Positions 54,244 to 62,427 of a stretch of 64,000 nt of DNA are shown here, in pieces. The stretch is from contig NZ_CP065219.1 in assembly GCF_015767675.1 (NCBI RefSeq), positions 62,001 to 126,000 of the forward strand. The letters are read 5' to 3'. Numbering within the stretch: position 1 is the stretch's first letter; the number at the start of each line of letters is the position of its first letter. The position numbers were made by a program, and so were the translations under genes. A model generated the notes under the pieces. It was not told the origin of the DNA. It saw only the letters and a program-made list of their open reading frames with translations, and ran no database searches. The stretch comes from Vibrio navarrensis (lineage in GTDB: Bacteria; Pseudomonadota; Gammaproteobacteria; Enterobacterales; Vibrionaceae).

Positions 54244-54681
54244 TCAAAGGTTGCTATTAAGTCTTTGATTAAGCTCCCACAATGCTATTCTGTTTGAGTC
54301 ATATTTCAAAAGTTCACTAGCCTCTTGAAAACCACACCAACGAAATTTTGTATGCTCATTTGATAGCTGAGGCTCAGTAGACACCCGCACCGAAAAAGAA
54401 TATTCAGGCACAACAAACTGATGATTAGTCCAATTTTCATGACCAGCATAGTACACTTTTGGGAGCATACACATTGAGTCCAATTGCTGCCAATCACAGC
54501 CAATTAAACTAGTTTCTTCTTTAAGTTCACGCTTTGCTGCCTCGATAATGGATTCACTATCTTCACCACCGCCGGAAATAGCTTGCCATACACCGTTATC
54601 ACTTCGTTTTCCGATTAAGTAACGAGGTTGTTCATTGAGTATTTGATACGGAAATACTAATACTTGAAATGGTGCTCTCAT
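54244..54681 (-). CDS. Cassette: Nudix hydrolase
   Basis: Hydrolyses nucleoside-diphosphate-linked substrates with divalent metal. The 145-residue protein has a near-complete Nudix box GGEDSESIIEAAKRELKEET (Gx5Ex7REUxEE; the final G is replaced). FQVLVFPYQI and RYLIGKRSDNGVWQAISGG precede it as in NudB-type enzymes; HTKFRWCGFQEASELL closes the fold. Substrate not predictable. ATG at 54681 follows AGAGGA. Confidence 0.88.
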   Translation of the reverse strand: MRAPFQVLVFPYQILNEQPRYLIGKRSDNGVWQAISGGGEDSESIIEAAKRELKEETSLIGCDWQQLDSMCMLPKVYYAGHENWTNHQFVVPEYSFSVRVSTEPQLSNEHTKFRWCGFQEASELLKYDSNRIALWELNQRLNSNL

Positions 54682-54701
54682 TGGTTTTTCCTCTAATCGC
54701 A

Positions 54702-54822
54702 TAACGCCCTGCTAAGGGGTGAGCAATGCACTGCAAAAGCTACCGCACACCAACTTAGTCACAAAACTCACCGCATACTAAAAATGCCACGCATTGCGAA
54801 TCCCTCTTAAGCAGTTTGTTAG
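54702..54822 (-). other. attC site 8
   Basis: TAACGCCC at 54702 to GTTAG at 54822. Nearly identical to attC 1, so one probably derives from the other by cassette duplication or reinsertion. Confidence 0.9.
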
Positions 54823-55169
54823 CTTAAATTTCAGCGCCTTAGATTTACCAAGCCTGAGATTAAACCGATTTGGAAAACCAAAAAATCACTTGAGCTTTGA
54901 AACCCGAATTGGCTCAAACTTTGTGACCTTTCATGCGATTTGAAAAACCAAAAATTTGATAAATCACTTTCGGAAAACTCAAAGCGAAAGCAAAACTGCC
55001 AAAGCGACTTTGCGCCAAACTGGCTAACCTCGTGTAGCCCCAAAACCCAATTGAGGCAACAACTCAAAATTCACGTTGGCAAACAATGCGGATTTGCCGA
55101 AATAACCTGAACGAACTGCCAAGGGAAGAAAAAACAGGCTGCAAACAATTGATTTTTATTGTTTTAAGC
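54823..55169 (-). other. ORF-less cassette
   Basis: About 350 bp. A minus-strand frame at 54831-55067 lacks a good start and is low in coding character. Shares TTGAGGCAA (55051-55059) and TTTGCCGA (55093-55100) with other ORF-less cassettes. Confidence 0.55.
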
Positions 55170-55290
55170 TAACGCCGCGTTAAGGGGTGAGTGCCGTACA
55201 AACCAGCTTTCCGCAGACCACTTTCACCACCAAAATCACCGCATACCAAAAATGCCACACGGCACGAATCCCTCTTTAACGCTTTGTTAT
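55170..55290 (-). other. attC site 9
   Basis: TAACGCCG at 55170 to GTTAT at 55290, subtype of sites 4, 6, 17 and 19. Confidence 0.9.
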
Positions 55291-55370
55291 GTGATTGTTA
55301 CGTTAGCATTGCTGTCGCTTGACGCGTACAATCTTATGCACCCCGTCAACTATAATAAAATGGACATCAC

Positions 55371-55619
55371 ATGAAAGCCCTGATTTATGAAACTCTTGTA
55401 AGCCTTGCAAATCAAGCCCCCGAACAACATGCGAAAATTCGACAAAATCTTTACGAACAGTTGGATTTGCCCTTTGATAAACAGCTCGCTTTGTATGCTC
55501 GAGCACTTGGACCAGCCAGTTCTGGCAAGCTGGAAACGGAACAAGCTATGAATAACGCAGTCGAAAGTGCCATTCACTTGCTAGAACTCCAGAGCATTGA
55601 GTCGAGTTACAAATTATAA
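55371..55619 (+). CDS. Cassette: small hypothetical protein, opposite to the array
   Basis: An 82-residue, mostly helical acidic protein (MKALIYETLVSLANQAPEQH, KQLALYARALGP, MNNAVESAIHLLELQ). It is encoded on the plus strand, against the cassette direction, and followed immediately by a strong terminator, so it must have its own promoter (TATAAT at 55351 or TACAAT at 55327 are candidate -10 boxes). Independent expression is typical of toxin-antitoxin or housekeeping cassettes, but no partner gene is visible. Not recognised. Confidence 0.62.
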   Translation: MKALIYETLVSLANQAPEQHAKIRQNLYEQLDLPFDKQLALYARALGPASSGKLETEQAMNNAVESAIHLLELQSIESSYKL

Positions 55620-55650
55620 CGGCCCACAACTCCCAAGGGCCGTTTTAGTT
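55618..55650 (+). terminator. Rho-independent terminator of the plus-strand cassette gene
   Basis: AACGGCCC (55618-55625) pairs with GGGCCGTT (55637-55644), followed by TTAGTTTT. The stem overlaps the stop codon of the gene. Confidence 0.9.
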
Positions 55651-55661
55651 TTCTAATCACA

Positions 55662-55782
55662 TAACGCCCTGTTAAGGTGTGAGCAACGCACAAGAGAGCT
55701 ACAGTAACCACCTTAAATACAAAAACGCAACGCATGGTAAAAATGCCAAGCGTTGCGAATCACTCTTAAACAGTTTGTTAGC
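55662..55782 (-). other. attC site 10
   Basis: TAACGCCC at 55662 to GTTAG at 55782, with arms GAGCAACGC/GCGTTGCGAATC. Confidence 0.9.
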
Positions 55783-55805
55783 ATACATATGCTACGAGAT
55801 GGGAG

Positions 55806-56321
55806 TTATTGAGAACCTGTCGATGTAGGGAGCTCGGTTTGTGCTTCTGCGCTTGATATTACTTTGGAAACTGCTGTTTCAGCACTTTCCTTTGCTGATT
55901 CCCAAGCTCCTTGGTCTGCCATTACCCATACAAATACAGCTACGATTACACCAGTCCAAAAGTTACCAATTACACCAGCGGCGCCACTATTGTGCCAGCA
56001 AGCCAGCTTTTTATACCAAGGTTCTTTTGGTAAGCCCTTGATTGTAATTTGGTTGATCTCTTTTGTCAGTTGCTCTTTGATGCGCTTAATTTCATCATCT
56101 GCAGCAGCTTGCAAAAACAAGTTCACTAAACCTTCAGCTTCGCTTTTGTATTTCTTAACCTCATTTGGTCTAAGTTTTAGTCTAGTGAACTCGTCGACAT
56201 TAATACCATTTTTAATTGCATCACGTTTTTCAGTTTTGTAGATCGAGTAAGCGATCATTCCAGTAAAGTCTTGTTTACTCTTTACTAGCTTCTCGTGCAT
56301 TTGATTATAAGTCTTACTCAT
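55806..56321 (-). CDS. Cassette: hypothetical protein with one C-terminal membrane helix
   Basis: Second gene of a two-gene cassette, 171 residues. An N-terminal FTGMIAYSIYKTEKRDAI motif, a charged helical middle, and one membrane helix (GAAGVIGNFWTGVIVAVFVWVMA) before a Glu/Thr-rich tail. The ATG overlaps the end of the upstream gene by 8 bases, so the two are probably co-translated. The function is unknown. The GMIAYxIYK-type motif followed by a C-terminal helix recurs, as far as I recall, in uncharacterised membrane-tethered proteins. Confidence 0.65.
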   Translation of the reverse strand: MSKTYNQMHEKLVKSKQDFTGMIAYSIYKTEKRDAIKNGINVDEFTRLKLRPNEVKKYKSEAEGLVNLFLQAAADDEIKRIKEQLTKEINQITIKGLPKEPWYKKLACWHNSGAAGVIGNFWTGVIVAVFVWVMADQGAWESAKESAETAVSKVISSAEAQTELPTSTGSQ

Positions 56322-56526
56322 CTTTGAAAACTTTATCCTCGTGATTTTTATAGTACTTTGAGCTTGCCTCTTGCATCATTTGGTTGAACCGCTTTGATGA
56401 AACCTTACCAACAACGACTTTAGCCATATCGCTAGGTTGATAACCCGAAACAATTTTTCTATTTACTCGCTCTACTAGAGACTCTTGTCTCAAGCCTAGA
56501 GTTTTGAGTATAAAGTCAATTGACAT
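56314..56526 (-). CDS. Cassette: small hypothetical protein upstream of the membrane protein
   Basis: A 70-residue basic protein (MSIDFILKTLGLRQESLVER, KVVVGKVSSKRFNQMMQEAS, YYKNHEDKVFKDE). AAAGGAG sits seven bases before the ATG at 56526; the frame upstream to 56571 is not needed. Overlaps the next gene. Two-gene cassettes are uncommon and often encode partners such as toxin and antitoxin; that role is inference. Confidence 0.62.
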   Translation of the reverse strand: MSIDFILKTLGLRQESLVERVNRKIVSGYQPSDMAKVVVGKVSSKRFNQMMQEASSKYYKNHEDKVFKDE

Positions 56527-56655
56527 AACAACTCCTTTCACTCTTTTCTCATAAACTAGTATAGACAACATGCTTTTCCATTCTGATTTTTATACGATTA
56601 GACAGCTAGTATCATATCAATTATCAATAACTTACGAAATATTTTTTTTGTATGC

Positions 56656-56778
56656 TAACGCCCAATTAAGGGGTGAGCAACGCTACCACCCAACCTAACG
56701 CATTGTGCCATAAACACTAAATTTGAAGTAGAAGCAAAAATGCCAAGCGTTGGGAATCCCTCTTAAATTGTTTGTTAG
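56656..56778 (-). other. attC site 11
   Basis: TAACGCCC at 56656 to GTTAG at 56778, with arms GAGCAACGCT/AGCGTTGGGAATC. Its core supplies the stop codon of the acetyltransferase gene. Confidence 0.9.
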
Positions 56779-57200
56779 GTTTGTACATCAAAGCTCATTA
56801 AGTGATAGTTTTCTGGCCCATTGCCCACTGTTTCAAAAATCTTGAAGCCTTGAGAAAGATAAAACTGGGTTGCATTCGTATTTTGGACAAGACACTTGAG
56901 ACTTAAGTTATTACTTAGGTCTTTAGCATGATTCAGTAATTTTAAACCAACACCTTGTTTAAGACTTTTGGGACTAACAAACAAATGGTGAATGAAGTTT
57001 TCTGGCTTCCAGATTGAGATGAAACCAATTACTGCACCCTGCTCTACAGCCACCCAAATTTCTTCTCCATCAGTATCTTTCACAAAATCAGTTAAGCAAT
57101 ATTCATCTGTATCCATGAAAGTGAAAGTAGCTACTCTCGATTCAAGGTAAAGTCGTGCTGAAGCTTCGAGATGCTGAGACTGAAATCTAATTATTTCCAT
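56775..57200 (-). CDS. Cassette: GNAT-family N-acetyltransferase
   Basis: Transfers an acetyl group from acetyl-CoA. The 141-residue protein has the GNAT layout: motif A HHLFVSPKSLKQGVGLKLLNHA (QxxGxG, acetyl-CoA phosphate binding), preceded by IWVAVEQGAVIGFISIW and followed by LVQNTNATQFYLSQGFKIFE, the typical motif B. Acceptor unknown; small GNAT cassettes can acetylate drugs, amino acids or toxins. The stop TAA lies in the attC core. Confidence 0.9.
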   Translation of the reverse strand: MEIIRFQSQHLEASARLYLESRVATFTFMDTDEYCLTDFVKDTDGEEIWVAVEQGAVIGFISIWKPENFIHHLFVSPKSLKQGVGLKLLNHAKDLSNNLSLKCLVQNTNATQFYLSQGFKIFETVGNGPENYHLMSFDVQT

Positions 57201-57217
57201 GAACTTACCTATAAACC

Positions 57218-57338
57218 TAACGCCCGCTTAAGGGGCTAACAACGCTACTACTAAGTTTCCGCATAACACCGTAACCACAAAAATCAACGCATAGTAAAAA
57301 TGCCACGCGTTGGAAGTCCCTCTTGAAGCGTTTGTTAG
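57218..57338 (-). other. attC site 12
   Basis: TAACGCCC at 57218 to GTTAG at 57338, with arms CAACGC/GCGTTGG. Confidence 0.9.
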
Positions 57339-57838
57339 GTGCCTGAACACAATCGTCTTTTTGGCTCTGTTTCATGCAAGTATCGAGTAAAAGTATCTTT
57401 CGGACGCTCAAGACCATTTTCGGCTAACACTCTTGAGACCATACCTCGATGATTACTGCCATGCGTCAGTAAATGAAGCAAAATTTCTTCTATTGTTAAC
57501 TGTCCAAAACCACCATCGATAAAACGGAAAATCACATTACGTTTGAGTTCGTCTACACTCACTGATTTTGTAAAATCAATAAGCCATGAGTCATGCTCAT
57601 TTATTATTCGTCGTAACTCAGACAATGAAGGAGTCTCGACGGTATTGTCACCACTGTACTTTTCAGGCTCACCTAAAATACGACTGATAAAAAGACTATC
57701 CACGACCGTTGTGTGATTCAAAATCCGAACGAAAAAGATCGCATCGTTTTCTGGTAACTGTGAAAATTGTTTTTCACCTAACTCAAGCAACTCATCGTTT
57801 GCCCATTTTTTATATTGAAACGCACTAGCAAACTGCAT
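57335..57838 (-). CDS. Cassette: DinB-like four-helix metal-binding protein
   Basis: A 167-residue protein of the DinB/YfiT four-helix-bundle type. It has the N-terminal QYKKWANDELLELGE, a first metal-ligand His in RILNHTTVVDSLF, and the paired histidines LLTHGSNHRGMV, as in this family. Members bind a divalent metal; several act in thiol-dependent detoxification or drug modification. Substrate unknown. Starts at ATG 57838 after GGAG; the longer frame to 57886 enters the attC. Confidence 0.82.
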   Translation of the reverse strand: MQFASAFQYKKWANDELLELGEKQFSQLPENDAIFFVRILNHTTVVDSLFISRILGEPEKYSGDNTVETPSLSELRRIINEHDSWLIDFTKSVSVDELKRNVIFRFIDGGFGQLTIEEILLHLLTHGSNHRGMVSRVLAENGLERPKDTFTRYLHETEPKRRLCSGT

Positions 57839-57887
57839 TTTTTCTCCACGATTATTTCTTGAAAACTGATGATAACTGATTGGCACC

Positions 57888-58008
57888 TAACGCCCGGCTA
57901 AGGGGTTGACAACGCACCGCCGAACTCAAAAAACCACCCTAAACCCTGAACTTCAATTTTGCACTAAAGCCGCCACGCGTTGGCAATCCCTCTTGAGCCG
58001 TTTGTTAT
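57888..58008 (-). other. attC site 13
   Basis: TAACGCCC at 57888 to GTTAT at 58008, with arms GACAACGC/GCGTTGGC. Closely matches attC 18. Confidence 0.9.
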
Positions 58009-58016
58009 ATGTTTGC

Positions 58017-58433
58017 TTACACCTTATCTGCGAAGTAAGCCATGATTTCTTCTGTGGTCATTTCTTTGGTTTCATTAGCAAAACAGTAATAACTTGGGCG
58101 CATATCACTAAAATACTGCATGTCCATTTCCAAGTCTTTTAAGTTTGGAAATAAACCCACTGGCATATTGTACTCACCAGTTTCTTTAAATTTGTAAAAC
58201 AGATGAGTTCCACATTCAGAGCAGAAACCACGAGAAGCCCAAGAAGATGATTTGTATATTTTAACCTTATCATCACCTTCGATCTTTACTTGAGTGCCAC
58301 ATTTCACAGCAAAGAATGGTGCTCCACCCCAAGTTCTGCATGATTGGCAATGGCAGACAGTAAACTTAGGATTAACGTTTTCAGCCGTAATTTTTACCGC
58401 GCCACAAAGACAATTAGCCTCAGCATAAGACAT
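58017..58433 (-). CDS. Cassette: GFA/Mss4-like zinc-binding protein
   Basis: A 138-residue protein of the glutathione-dependent formaldehyde-activating (GFA) family. It has ANCLCGAVKI, CHCQSCRTWGGAPFFA and FCSECGTHLFYKF, giving the complete cysteine set for two zinc sites. Ends in a conserved PSYYCFANETKEM. Many members are annotated as GFA only by fold and their substrate is unproven. Confidence 0.9.
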   Translation of the reverse strand: MSYAEANCLCGAVKITAENVNPKFTVCHCQSCRTWGGAPFFAVKCGTQVKIEGDDKVKIYKSSSWASRGFCSECGTHLFYKFKETGEYNMPVGLFPNLKDLEMDMQYFSDMRPSYYCFANETKEMTTEEIMAYFADKV

Positions 58434-58462
58434 TGAGATAACTCCTAAATTGATGAAACATA

Positions 58463-58583
58463 TAACGCCCGGTTAAGGGGCAGCCAACGCCATTACGAAG
58501 CTTCCGCATAACACCGTAACCACAAAAACCAACGCATAATAAAAATGCCGCGCGTTGGCTGTCCCTCTTGAACCGTTTGTTAT
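58463..58583 (-). other. attC site 14
   Basis: TAACGCCC at 58463 to GTTAT at 58583, with arms AGCCAACGC/GCGTTGGCT. Confidence 0.9.
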
Positions 58584-58932
58584 GTTTAAGCTTCAATAAC
58601 TTACGTTTTACCTAAACCAAGATTAACTCGGTTTTGACTGACAAACAAAAGCCAAAACCCAGAAAACTGAAACAACTCATAGACTTGAAAAACAGACTTC
58701 GAATTTCGGCAATTCAAGCACAAAAACCGGTGTTCAAAATACTGATTGAGCCAGCCGAACCAACCTCGCGCTTACTCGAAAATAGACTGAGGCAACTCTC
58801 TGAATTTCCAGCGCCAAAGAATAAATGTCCAGAAAACAGCGCCAAACGAAGCCAACTTGCCGAAAAACTAGAAACTAACAAGCCGATGGTACAAAGAAAA
58901 ATCATAACCCACTGAATTTACGTGATTAAACA
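58584..58932 (-). other. ORF-less cassette, family A
   Basis: Same family as 53766-54114 and 61594-61942. TGAGGCAA ends at 58795 and TTGCCGAAAAA begins at 58857. Frames exist on both strands (58634-58915 plus, 58714-58905 minus), but neither is kept open in all copies. Confidence 0.65.
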
Positions 58933-59052
58933 TAACGCCCAATTAAGTGGTGAACAACGCACTGGCCAAGCCACTGCATTGCACCGTAAACACTTTAATC
59001 AACGCATAGTAAAACTGCCATGCGTTGAGAATCCACTTGAATTGTTTGTTAT
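58933..59052 (-). other. attC site 15
   Basis: TAACGCCC at 58933 to GTTAT at 59052. Similar to attC 22 (GAACAACGCACTGGCCAAGCC). Confidence 0.9.
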
Positions 59053-59477
59053 GTGAATTTTACCGTGAATTCAAAGTAAATCACCGTAGAAATGAAGATA
59101 TTTGAATAAGTTACGTGCAAAAACGATGCTTACCAAAACCTAAATTTCACAGCGATCTGAGCCAAAGAGAACCACTTGCAGAATCAACAACAAAGAAAGC
59201 GCCCTTTCAGCCACAACAAAATCTTTTGCTTCACCAGATTTTCAGAGCTGAATGTCAGCAAATAAATCAGTCAAAAATGCATTTCAATTGAAGCGATTTG
59301 AAACCGACGAAACTCAACACAAACCAGATCCAAAACGCAATTGAGGCAACCCAAGAACCTTGAAAACGATCAATCTCAGGTTGTTCAAGAATCCATTTCG
59401 ACCAAGCCAACTTGCCGAAAACACCGAGCGAATTTTCAATGAAATCGTAGCTTTGACCTTAAAAACCCATCAAACAC
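59053..59477 (-). other. ORF-less cassette
   Basis: About 425 bp without a supported gene. Contains TTGAGGCAA (59341-59349) and ACTTGCCGAAAAC (59410-59422), the motif pair seen in other gene-free cassettes. Confidence 0.55.
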
Positions 59478-59599
59478 ATAACGCCCAATTAAGGTGTGAA
59501 GCACGCACTACCAATGCTACCGCATACCAGCTTAATCACTTGAACCAACGCATAGTAAAAATGCCACGCGTGCTGAATCACTCTTAAATTGCTTGTTAT
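59478..59599 (-). other. attC site 16
   Basis: TAACGCCC at 59478 to GTTAT at 59599, with arms AAGCACGC/GCGTGCTGAATC. Confidence 0.9.
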
Positions 59600-60393
59600 A
59601 TTATTCTTTCAAAGTTTAATTTGAAATTATCCTTATCGATATTTGATTTAAAAACATGGACTTCACTAAGGTTGTGATCACTTAAACATCTAACAATTTT
59701 TTCTATGTATTTTGGTTCGACCTTACAGCCTACATAAATTGACTTAATATTCTCTAGAGGTGCTTTTTCAAAACAAAGCACATCCTTGTGACTTAAATCA
59801 GCATTGGTATGCTCGGGAATAAGATATTTTTGATCAATATAGTTACTCTGGTCTGCAACATTACATCCAATACTATCCAAATATTGCTTACTAGCCACTT
59901 GTACCGGAGTACTTGATAATTTTACAATTAGCCTATGCTCTTTCTCGTAAGACCATTCATCTGATTTGTACAGATAAGGATCATTGAAATCCATAAATTC
60001 GGTGTTTCTTTCCTTGCGATACCTTACTCGGTGAAGCGCTTTAAACCATTCATGATTACCATCAAATCCAACTACAATGCCTGAATGGTTATCAGCATAA
60101 TGAGCCCACATCAACAAATTGTCGTGTGTTTCACTAAAACTAATAATTCCATGTTCTTTAAATACATCAAGCCCAAAATCATTCTCATAGCTATCTTTCA
60201 AATATTGCTCTTTGAGAACAGAAAACTCCCCATCTCCGCAGAAAGACAGCTTTTCAAAAAACTGTTCCCAATACCCCATTGATGGTAATGCTTCAAAAGG
60301 GTCATTAAGTGATGACTTAGGTGTGCATCTTAGAAGAAAATTCTCAAAAAAATTCATTCTAAGAGGCATGTATTTATATAGTCTATGTTCCAT
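59596..60393 (-). CDS. Cassette: DUF2971-family protein
   Basis: A 265-residue protein matching the DUF2971 pattern: YKYMPLR near the N-terminus, SLNDPFEALP, the central ISFSETHDNLLMWAHYADNHSGIVVGFD, and WSYEKEHRLIVKL. The function of the family is unknown; members often occur on mobile elements and in defence-rich regions. The stop lies in the attC core. ATG at 60393 is the only sensible start. Confidence 0.85.
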   Translation of the reverse strand: MEHRLYKYMPLRMNFFENFLLRCTPKSSLNDPFEALPSMGYWEQFFEKLSFCGDGEFSVLKEQYLKDSYENDFGLDVFKEHGIISFSETHDNLLMWAHYADNHSGIVVGFDGNHEWFKALHRVRYRKERNTEFMDFNDPYLYKSDEWSYEKEHRLIVKLSSTPVQVASKQYLDSIGCNVADQSNYIDQKYLIPEHTNADLSHKDVLCFEKAPLENIKSIYVGCKVEPKYIEKIVRCLSDHNLSEVHVFKSNIDKDNFKLNFERII

Positions 60394-60409
60394 AATCCAC
60401 CGAATAATA

Positions 60410-60531
60410 TAACGCCGCGTTAAGGGGTGAATGCCGCATAAACCAACCTTCCGCAGACCACTTTCACCACCAAAAATAACCGCATACCAAAAATGCCACG
60501 CGGCATGAATCCCTCTTTAACGCTTTGTTAT
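60410..60531 (-). other. attC site 17
   Basis: TAACGCCG at 60410 to GTTAT at 60531, subtype of sites 4, 6, 9 and 19. Confidence 0.9.
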
Positions 60532-60545
60532 ATGCGTTGTTTCAA

Positions 60546-60914
60546 CTACATAAAGACTGCTTCAACTTTGTTTCCATCAGCATCGCGGACAAATGCCGCA
60601 TAGTAAGTCTCACCGTACTCTAGACGTAAGCCAGGCTTACCTGCACACGAGCCGCCAAGCTCTAATGCAGTAGCATAAAACAGGTCAACAGCTTCTTTAC
60701 TTGGCGCATTGAAAGCGATGTGAGTTCCGTTACCTGAAGAGGCTCCATTTTCACATGGACAACCTACCCAAAACTCAAAATTCTCACCGTAGGCAGCCGC
60801 CACATTTTGGATGTAATGCGAACGTCTTACCGATAATGCGGATAGAACTGAATCGTAAAAAGCCACAGCAGATGCCACATTTGAAACACCAACTGAGACG
60901 TGATTTAGAATCAT
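60546..60914 (-). CDS. Cassette: VOC-fold protein (glyoxalase/bleomycin-resistance superfamily)
   Basis: A 122-residue protein with two beta-alpha-beta-beta-beta units: MILNHVSVGVSNVASAVAFYDSVL starts the first with its metal-ligand His, and HIAFNAPSKEAVDLFYATALELGG starts the second; YAAFVRDADGNKVEAVFM closes it with Glu near the end. Family members bind a metal for glyoxalase, dioxygenase or drug-binding roles; which one is unclear. ATG at 60914 follows GGGAG. Confidence 0.88.
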   Translation of the reverse strand: MILNHVSVGVSNVASAVAFYDSVLSALSVRRSHYIQNVAAAYGENFEFWVGCPCENGASSGNGTHIAFNAPSKEAVDLFYATALELGGSCAGKPGLRLEYGETYYAAFVRDADGNKVEAVFM

Positions 60915-60951
60915 TTTAAGCTCCCTTTTACTCGCAGATTTTGAAAGCATA

Positions 60952-61073
60952 TAACGCCCGGCTAAGGGGTTGACAACGCACCGCCGGACTCAAAAAACAC
61001 ACTGTAAACACTAAACTTCAATTTTGCACTAAAGCCGCCACGCGTTGGCAATCCCTCTTGAGCCGTTTGTTAT
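60952..61073 (-). other. attC site 18
   Basis: TAACGCCC at 60952 to GTTAT at 61073. Almost identical to attC 13. Confidence 0.9.
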
Positions 61074-61472
61074 GCAAATTCAATGAGATAAACTGACTTT
61101 ACGCGACCAAAAACCACAATTGCAATGGTTGAGTGATTCAAGAATCAACCCAAGCAAGAACTGTGATAAATGAGCCGCCAAAACAAAGTCCACCTTTCAA
61201 CAACAAACCAAGCTTTTGAATGAAACAAACTCAACGAGCGAAATCTTCAACAAGTACGAAATAATCGATTAACTTGCCCTTTCCGCACTTTACACCCACT
61301 AAATTCACAACGCGCCAACGCTAAAAATGATTGAGGCAAACCAAGAATCTTGTCCGTTTTACGGTTTGAATTAACCAAGAATCTGAGGATAAAAAGCTCA
61401 TTTGCCGACAACACAAAACGAATAGCCGGAGAAATCCCAAAAGATTGAACCCCTAAATTTACCTGAGTTGCA
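61074..61472 (-). other. ORF-less cassette, family B
   Basis: About 400 bp, matching 63197-63605 over nearly its full length. Contains TTGAGGCAA (61331-61339) and ATTTGCCGACAA (61400-61411). The minus-strand frame at 61247-61624 runs through the attC and is not a gene. Confidence 0.65.
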
Positions 61473-61593
61473 TAACGCCGCGTTAAGGGGTGAGTGCCGC
61501 CTAAACCAACTTTCCGCAGACCACTTTCACCACCAAAATCACCGCATACCAAAAATGCCACGCGGCACGAATCCCTCTTGAACGCTTTGTTAT
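61473..61593 (-). other. attC site 19
   Basis: TAACGCCG at 61473 to GTTAT at 61593, subtype of sites 4, 6, 9 and 17. Confidence 0.9.
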
Positions 61594-61942
61594 GCTTAAG
61601 CTTCAATGACTTACGTTTTACCAAAACCGAGATTAACTCAGCTTTAACTCACAAACAAAAGCCAAAAACCAAAAAACTGAAATGACTCATAATTTTGAAA
61701 ATCAGACTTTGAACTTTGGCAGATAAAGCCGAAAAACCTAAGATCAAACTTCTGATTGAGCCAACCGCCCTAGCCTCACGCTTGCCCGAAAATTGATTGA
61801 GGCAACGCTCTGAATTTCCAGCGCCAAAGAATAAGTGTCCAGAAAACAGCGCCCACTGAAGCAAACTTGCCGACAAACTCAAAACTAACCAGCCGAGGGA
61901 ACAAAGAAAAGCCATAAACCACTGATTTTTGGTGATTAAGCA
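61594..61942 (-). other. ORF-less cassette, family A
   Basis: Third full copy of the family at 53766 and 58584. Here the minus-strand frame is open for 100 residues from 61951 (LFSGHLFFGAGNSERC); the plus-strand frame is broken by stops. Confidence 0.65.
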
Positions 61943-62064
61943 TAACGCCAAATTAAGGTGTGAACAACGCTAACCACCCTACCTGAAGCATTGTGCCATA
62001 AACACTAAATTGGCTTGAAGTGAAAGCGCCGAGCGTTGTGAATCACTCTTAAATTTATTGTTAG
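61943..62064 (-). other. attC site 20
   Basis: TAACGCCA at 61943 to GTTAG at 62064, with arms GAACAACGCT/AGCGTTGTGAATC. Left border of the ToxIN cassette. Confidence 0.9.
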
Positions 62065-62150
62065 GTGCCTTGGATCCCATTAGCCCCTTAGACAGTGGTA
62101 TGATACCATCATGCTCACAAGATGAAACACGTTTCGAGAGCGTAAAGTAG

Positions 62151-62180
62151 TTGACAGTTACGTTAAACAGGGTTCATAAT
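62151..62180 (+). promoter_or_regulatory. Promoter of the toxIN locus
   Basis: Perfect -35 box TTGACA at 62151-62156 and -10 box CATAAT at 62175-62180, 18 bases apart. Transcription should start near 62187, giving a short leader before the ToxI repeats. This lets the locus be expressed although it faces against the array. Confidence 0.82.
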
Positions 62181-62220
62181 TGCATTGTGAATTGAGCAAT
62201 AATTTTGAGCAATTCATAGC

Positions 62221-62368
62221 AGGTGAGTCACTACCATTAAGTGTGAACTTGAAAAACAGGTGAGTCACTACCATTAAGTGTGAACTTGAAAAACAGGTGA
62301 GTCACTACCATTAAGTGTGAACTTGAAAAACAGGTGAGTCACTACCATTAAGTGTGAACTTGAAAAAC
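62221..62368 (+). ncRNA. toxI: ToxI antitoxin RNA: four perfect 37-base repeats
   Basis: Repeats start at 62221, 62258, 62295 and 62332, each AGGTGAGTCACTACCATTA followed by AGTGTGAACTTGAAAAAC, without any difference. In type III systems ToxN cuts the repeat transcript into single units, each of which folds as a pseudoknot and inhibits ToxN. Length and layout match the Pectobacterium ToxI repeats (36 bases, AGGTGAT start, CTACC and TTAAGTG inside). No spacers separate the repeats, so this is not CRISPR. Confidence 0.93.
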
Positions 62369-62370
62369 AT

Positions 62371-62400
62371 AAAAGACCCTGCTTTCGAGCAGGGTTTTTT
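62371..62400 (+). terminator. ToxI/ToxN attenuating terminator
   Basis: ACCCTGCT (62376-62383) pairs with AGCAGGGT (62388-62395) over a TTCG tetraloop, followed by TTTTT. Placed between ToxI and toxN, as in other ToxIN loci, where it sets the excess of antitoxin RNA over toxin mRNA by partial read-through. Confidence 0.93.
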
Positions 62401-62427
62401 ACTATTGGCTATAGGATAATAATAACG

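Noticed and set aside
61247..61624. 125-codon minus-strand frame
   Set aside because: Runs through attC site 19, and the second family B copy does not keep the same frame.
62221..62368. Possible small CRISPR array
   Set aside because: The four 37-base units are directly adjacent with no spacers, and they precede a ToxN gene and terminator; this is ToxI.
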